Shown: positions 63,426 to 64,000 of the stretch, piece by piece
Numbering within the stretch: position 1 is the first letter of the stretch
Layout: the number at the start of each line of letters is the position of its first letter
Assembly: GCA_963747595.1 (NCBI GenBank)
Contig: CAVVFO010000002.1
Location: 1,984,001-2,048,000 of the forward strand
Length of the DNA: 64,000 nucleotides
Reading direction: 5' to 3'
Source of the DNA: Oleiagrimonas sp963747595
GTDB lineage: Bacteria; Pseudomonadota; Gammaproteobacteria; Xanthomonadales; Rhodanobacteraceae
The notes under the pieces: generated by a model
Seen by the model: the letters and a program-made list of their open reading frames with translations, nothing else
What the model was told of the DNA's origin: nothing
The model's database searches: none
Translations under genes and position numbers: made by a program

Positions 63426-64000
63426 ATGACCGTGAAAGAGCAGCTACACGATCTGCTGCTGCACGCGCTTGATGCGCTGCGGCGGGACCAGACCCTGCCT
63501 GGCGACCTGGCGATCCCCGCGTTCGTCATCGAACGCACGCGCAGCCGCGAGCATGGCGATTTCGCTGCCAACCTGGCGATGTTGCTGGCGCGTCCGGCAA
63601 AGCGCAATCCGCGGCAGATCGCCGAGGCGCTGATCGCCGCGCTGCCGGCCAGTGCGCTGCTGGAGCGCGCGGAGGTGGCCGGCCCCGGATTCATCAACTT
63701 CTTCCTGAGCGCCGCGGCCTATCACCACGAGCTCAAGCGCATCCATACGCAGAGGGATGCCTATGGCCGCAACCGCAGCGGTGGCGGGCATCGCGCAGGG
63801 GTGGAGTTCGTCTCCGCCAATCCCACCGGTCCCCTGCATGTGGGTCACGGGCGTGCCGCTGCCACCGGCGACTGCATCTGTCGTCTTCTGGATGCCTCCG
63901 GCTGGGAAGTCACGCGCGAGTTCTACTACAACGATGCCGGCGTGCAGATCCAGAACCTGGCCATCTCGGTCCAGGCCCGGGCACGCGGCCTCGAGCCCCA
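63426..64000 (+). CDS. argS: Arginyl-tRNA synthetase, 3' end outside window
   Basis: The frame from ATG 63426 is open to the window edge (191 codons seen). It encodes the N-terminal additional domain (FVIERTRSREHGDFAANLAM near residues 34-53, GPGFINFFLS near 84) and the start of the class I catalytic domain with the HIGH-type motif in SANPTGPLHVGHGRA near 130-140. Both are typical of ArgRS, which charges tRNA-Arg in the cytoplasm. No tRNA gene is next to it. Confidence 0.93.
   Translation, partial: MTVKEQLHDLLLHALDALRRDQTLPGDLAIPAFVIERTRSREHGDFAANLAMLLARPAKRNPRQIAEALIAALPASALLERAEVAGPGFINFFLSAAAYHHELKRIHTQRDAYGRNRSGGGHRAGVEFVSANPTGPLHVGHGRAAATGDCICRLLDASGWEVTREFYYNDAGVQIQNLAISVQARARGLEP

Overview
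The window is a gene-dense, high-GC stretch of gammaproteobacterial chromosome. Three things point to Xanthomonadales, probably Rhodanobacteraceae (Rhodanobacter/Dyella/Frateuria-like): a TonB-dependent receptor of the Xanthomonas/Caulobacter type, a membrane-anchored AlgC-type mutase next to dut-coaBC-radC, and the style of the intergenic repeats. The genus is inference; no rRNA or tRNA gene is present to fix it.

Layout. (1) 1-12308, molybdenum block: moaB (cut by the window edge), moeA, moaD, moaE, mobA, a small unknown gene, a molybdate/tungstate ABC transporter (modABC), a periplasmic aldehyde oxidase (paoABC-like), its XdhC-type chaperone (paoD-like) and the cytidylyltransferase mocA. 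Together they import the oxyanion, build molybdopterin, make the cytosine dinucleotide cofactor and load it into a Tat-exported enzyme. (2) 12404-15964: a FUSC transporter-like protein, a small membrane protein and an MscS-type channel. (3) 16133-21079: non-homologous end joining (LigD without its phosphoesterase domain, a small Zn-knuckle protein, two different Ku proteins) and a convergent macrodomain gene. (4) 21176-25483, minus strand: a cytoplasmic formate dehydrogenase catalytic subunit, a DUF1641 partner and fdhD; this is the second Mo enzyme and needs the MobA-made cofactor. (5) queD, then the complete atpIBEFHAGDC operon (26547-34086), with palindromes before atpI and between atpE and atpF, and a clear terminator.

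(6) 34385-53846, peptide and sugar catabolism: a secreted S10 carboxypeptidase, a GH20 hexosaminidase and a TonB receptor (each broken by one single-base frameshift), glucokinase, a sugar MFS transporter, a LacI regulator, the Entner-Doudoroff operon zwf-pgl-edd-eda, and divergently a GntR regulator with nagB-II-like and nagA. The set suggests uptake and breakdown of amino sugar and glucose oligomers feeding the ED pathway. (7) 54129-64000: a YcgL protein, a very large membrane-anchored ankyrin protein, algC, dut, coaBC, radC, a long AT-rich intergenic region with DnaA-box-like sites and a candidate minus-strand small RNA, and the start of argS.

The most noteworthy non-coding content is a family of palindromic REP-like pairs seen at five intergenic sites, a second CCCGGA...ATTC...GAAT...TCCGGG palindrome family, a 98-bp hairpin element before the atp operon, and a C-rich-loop sRNA candidate after radC. 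No CRISPR array, rRNA, tRNA, transposase or prophage gene was seen.
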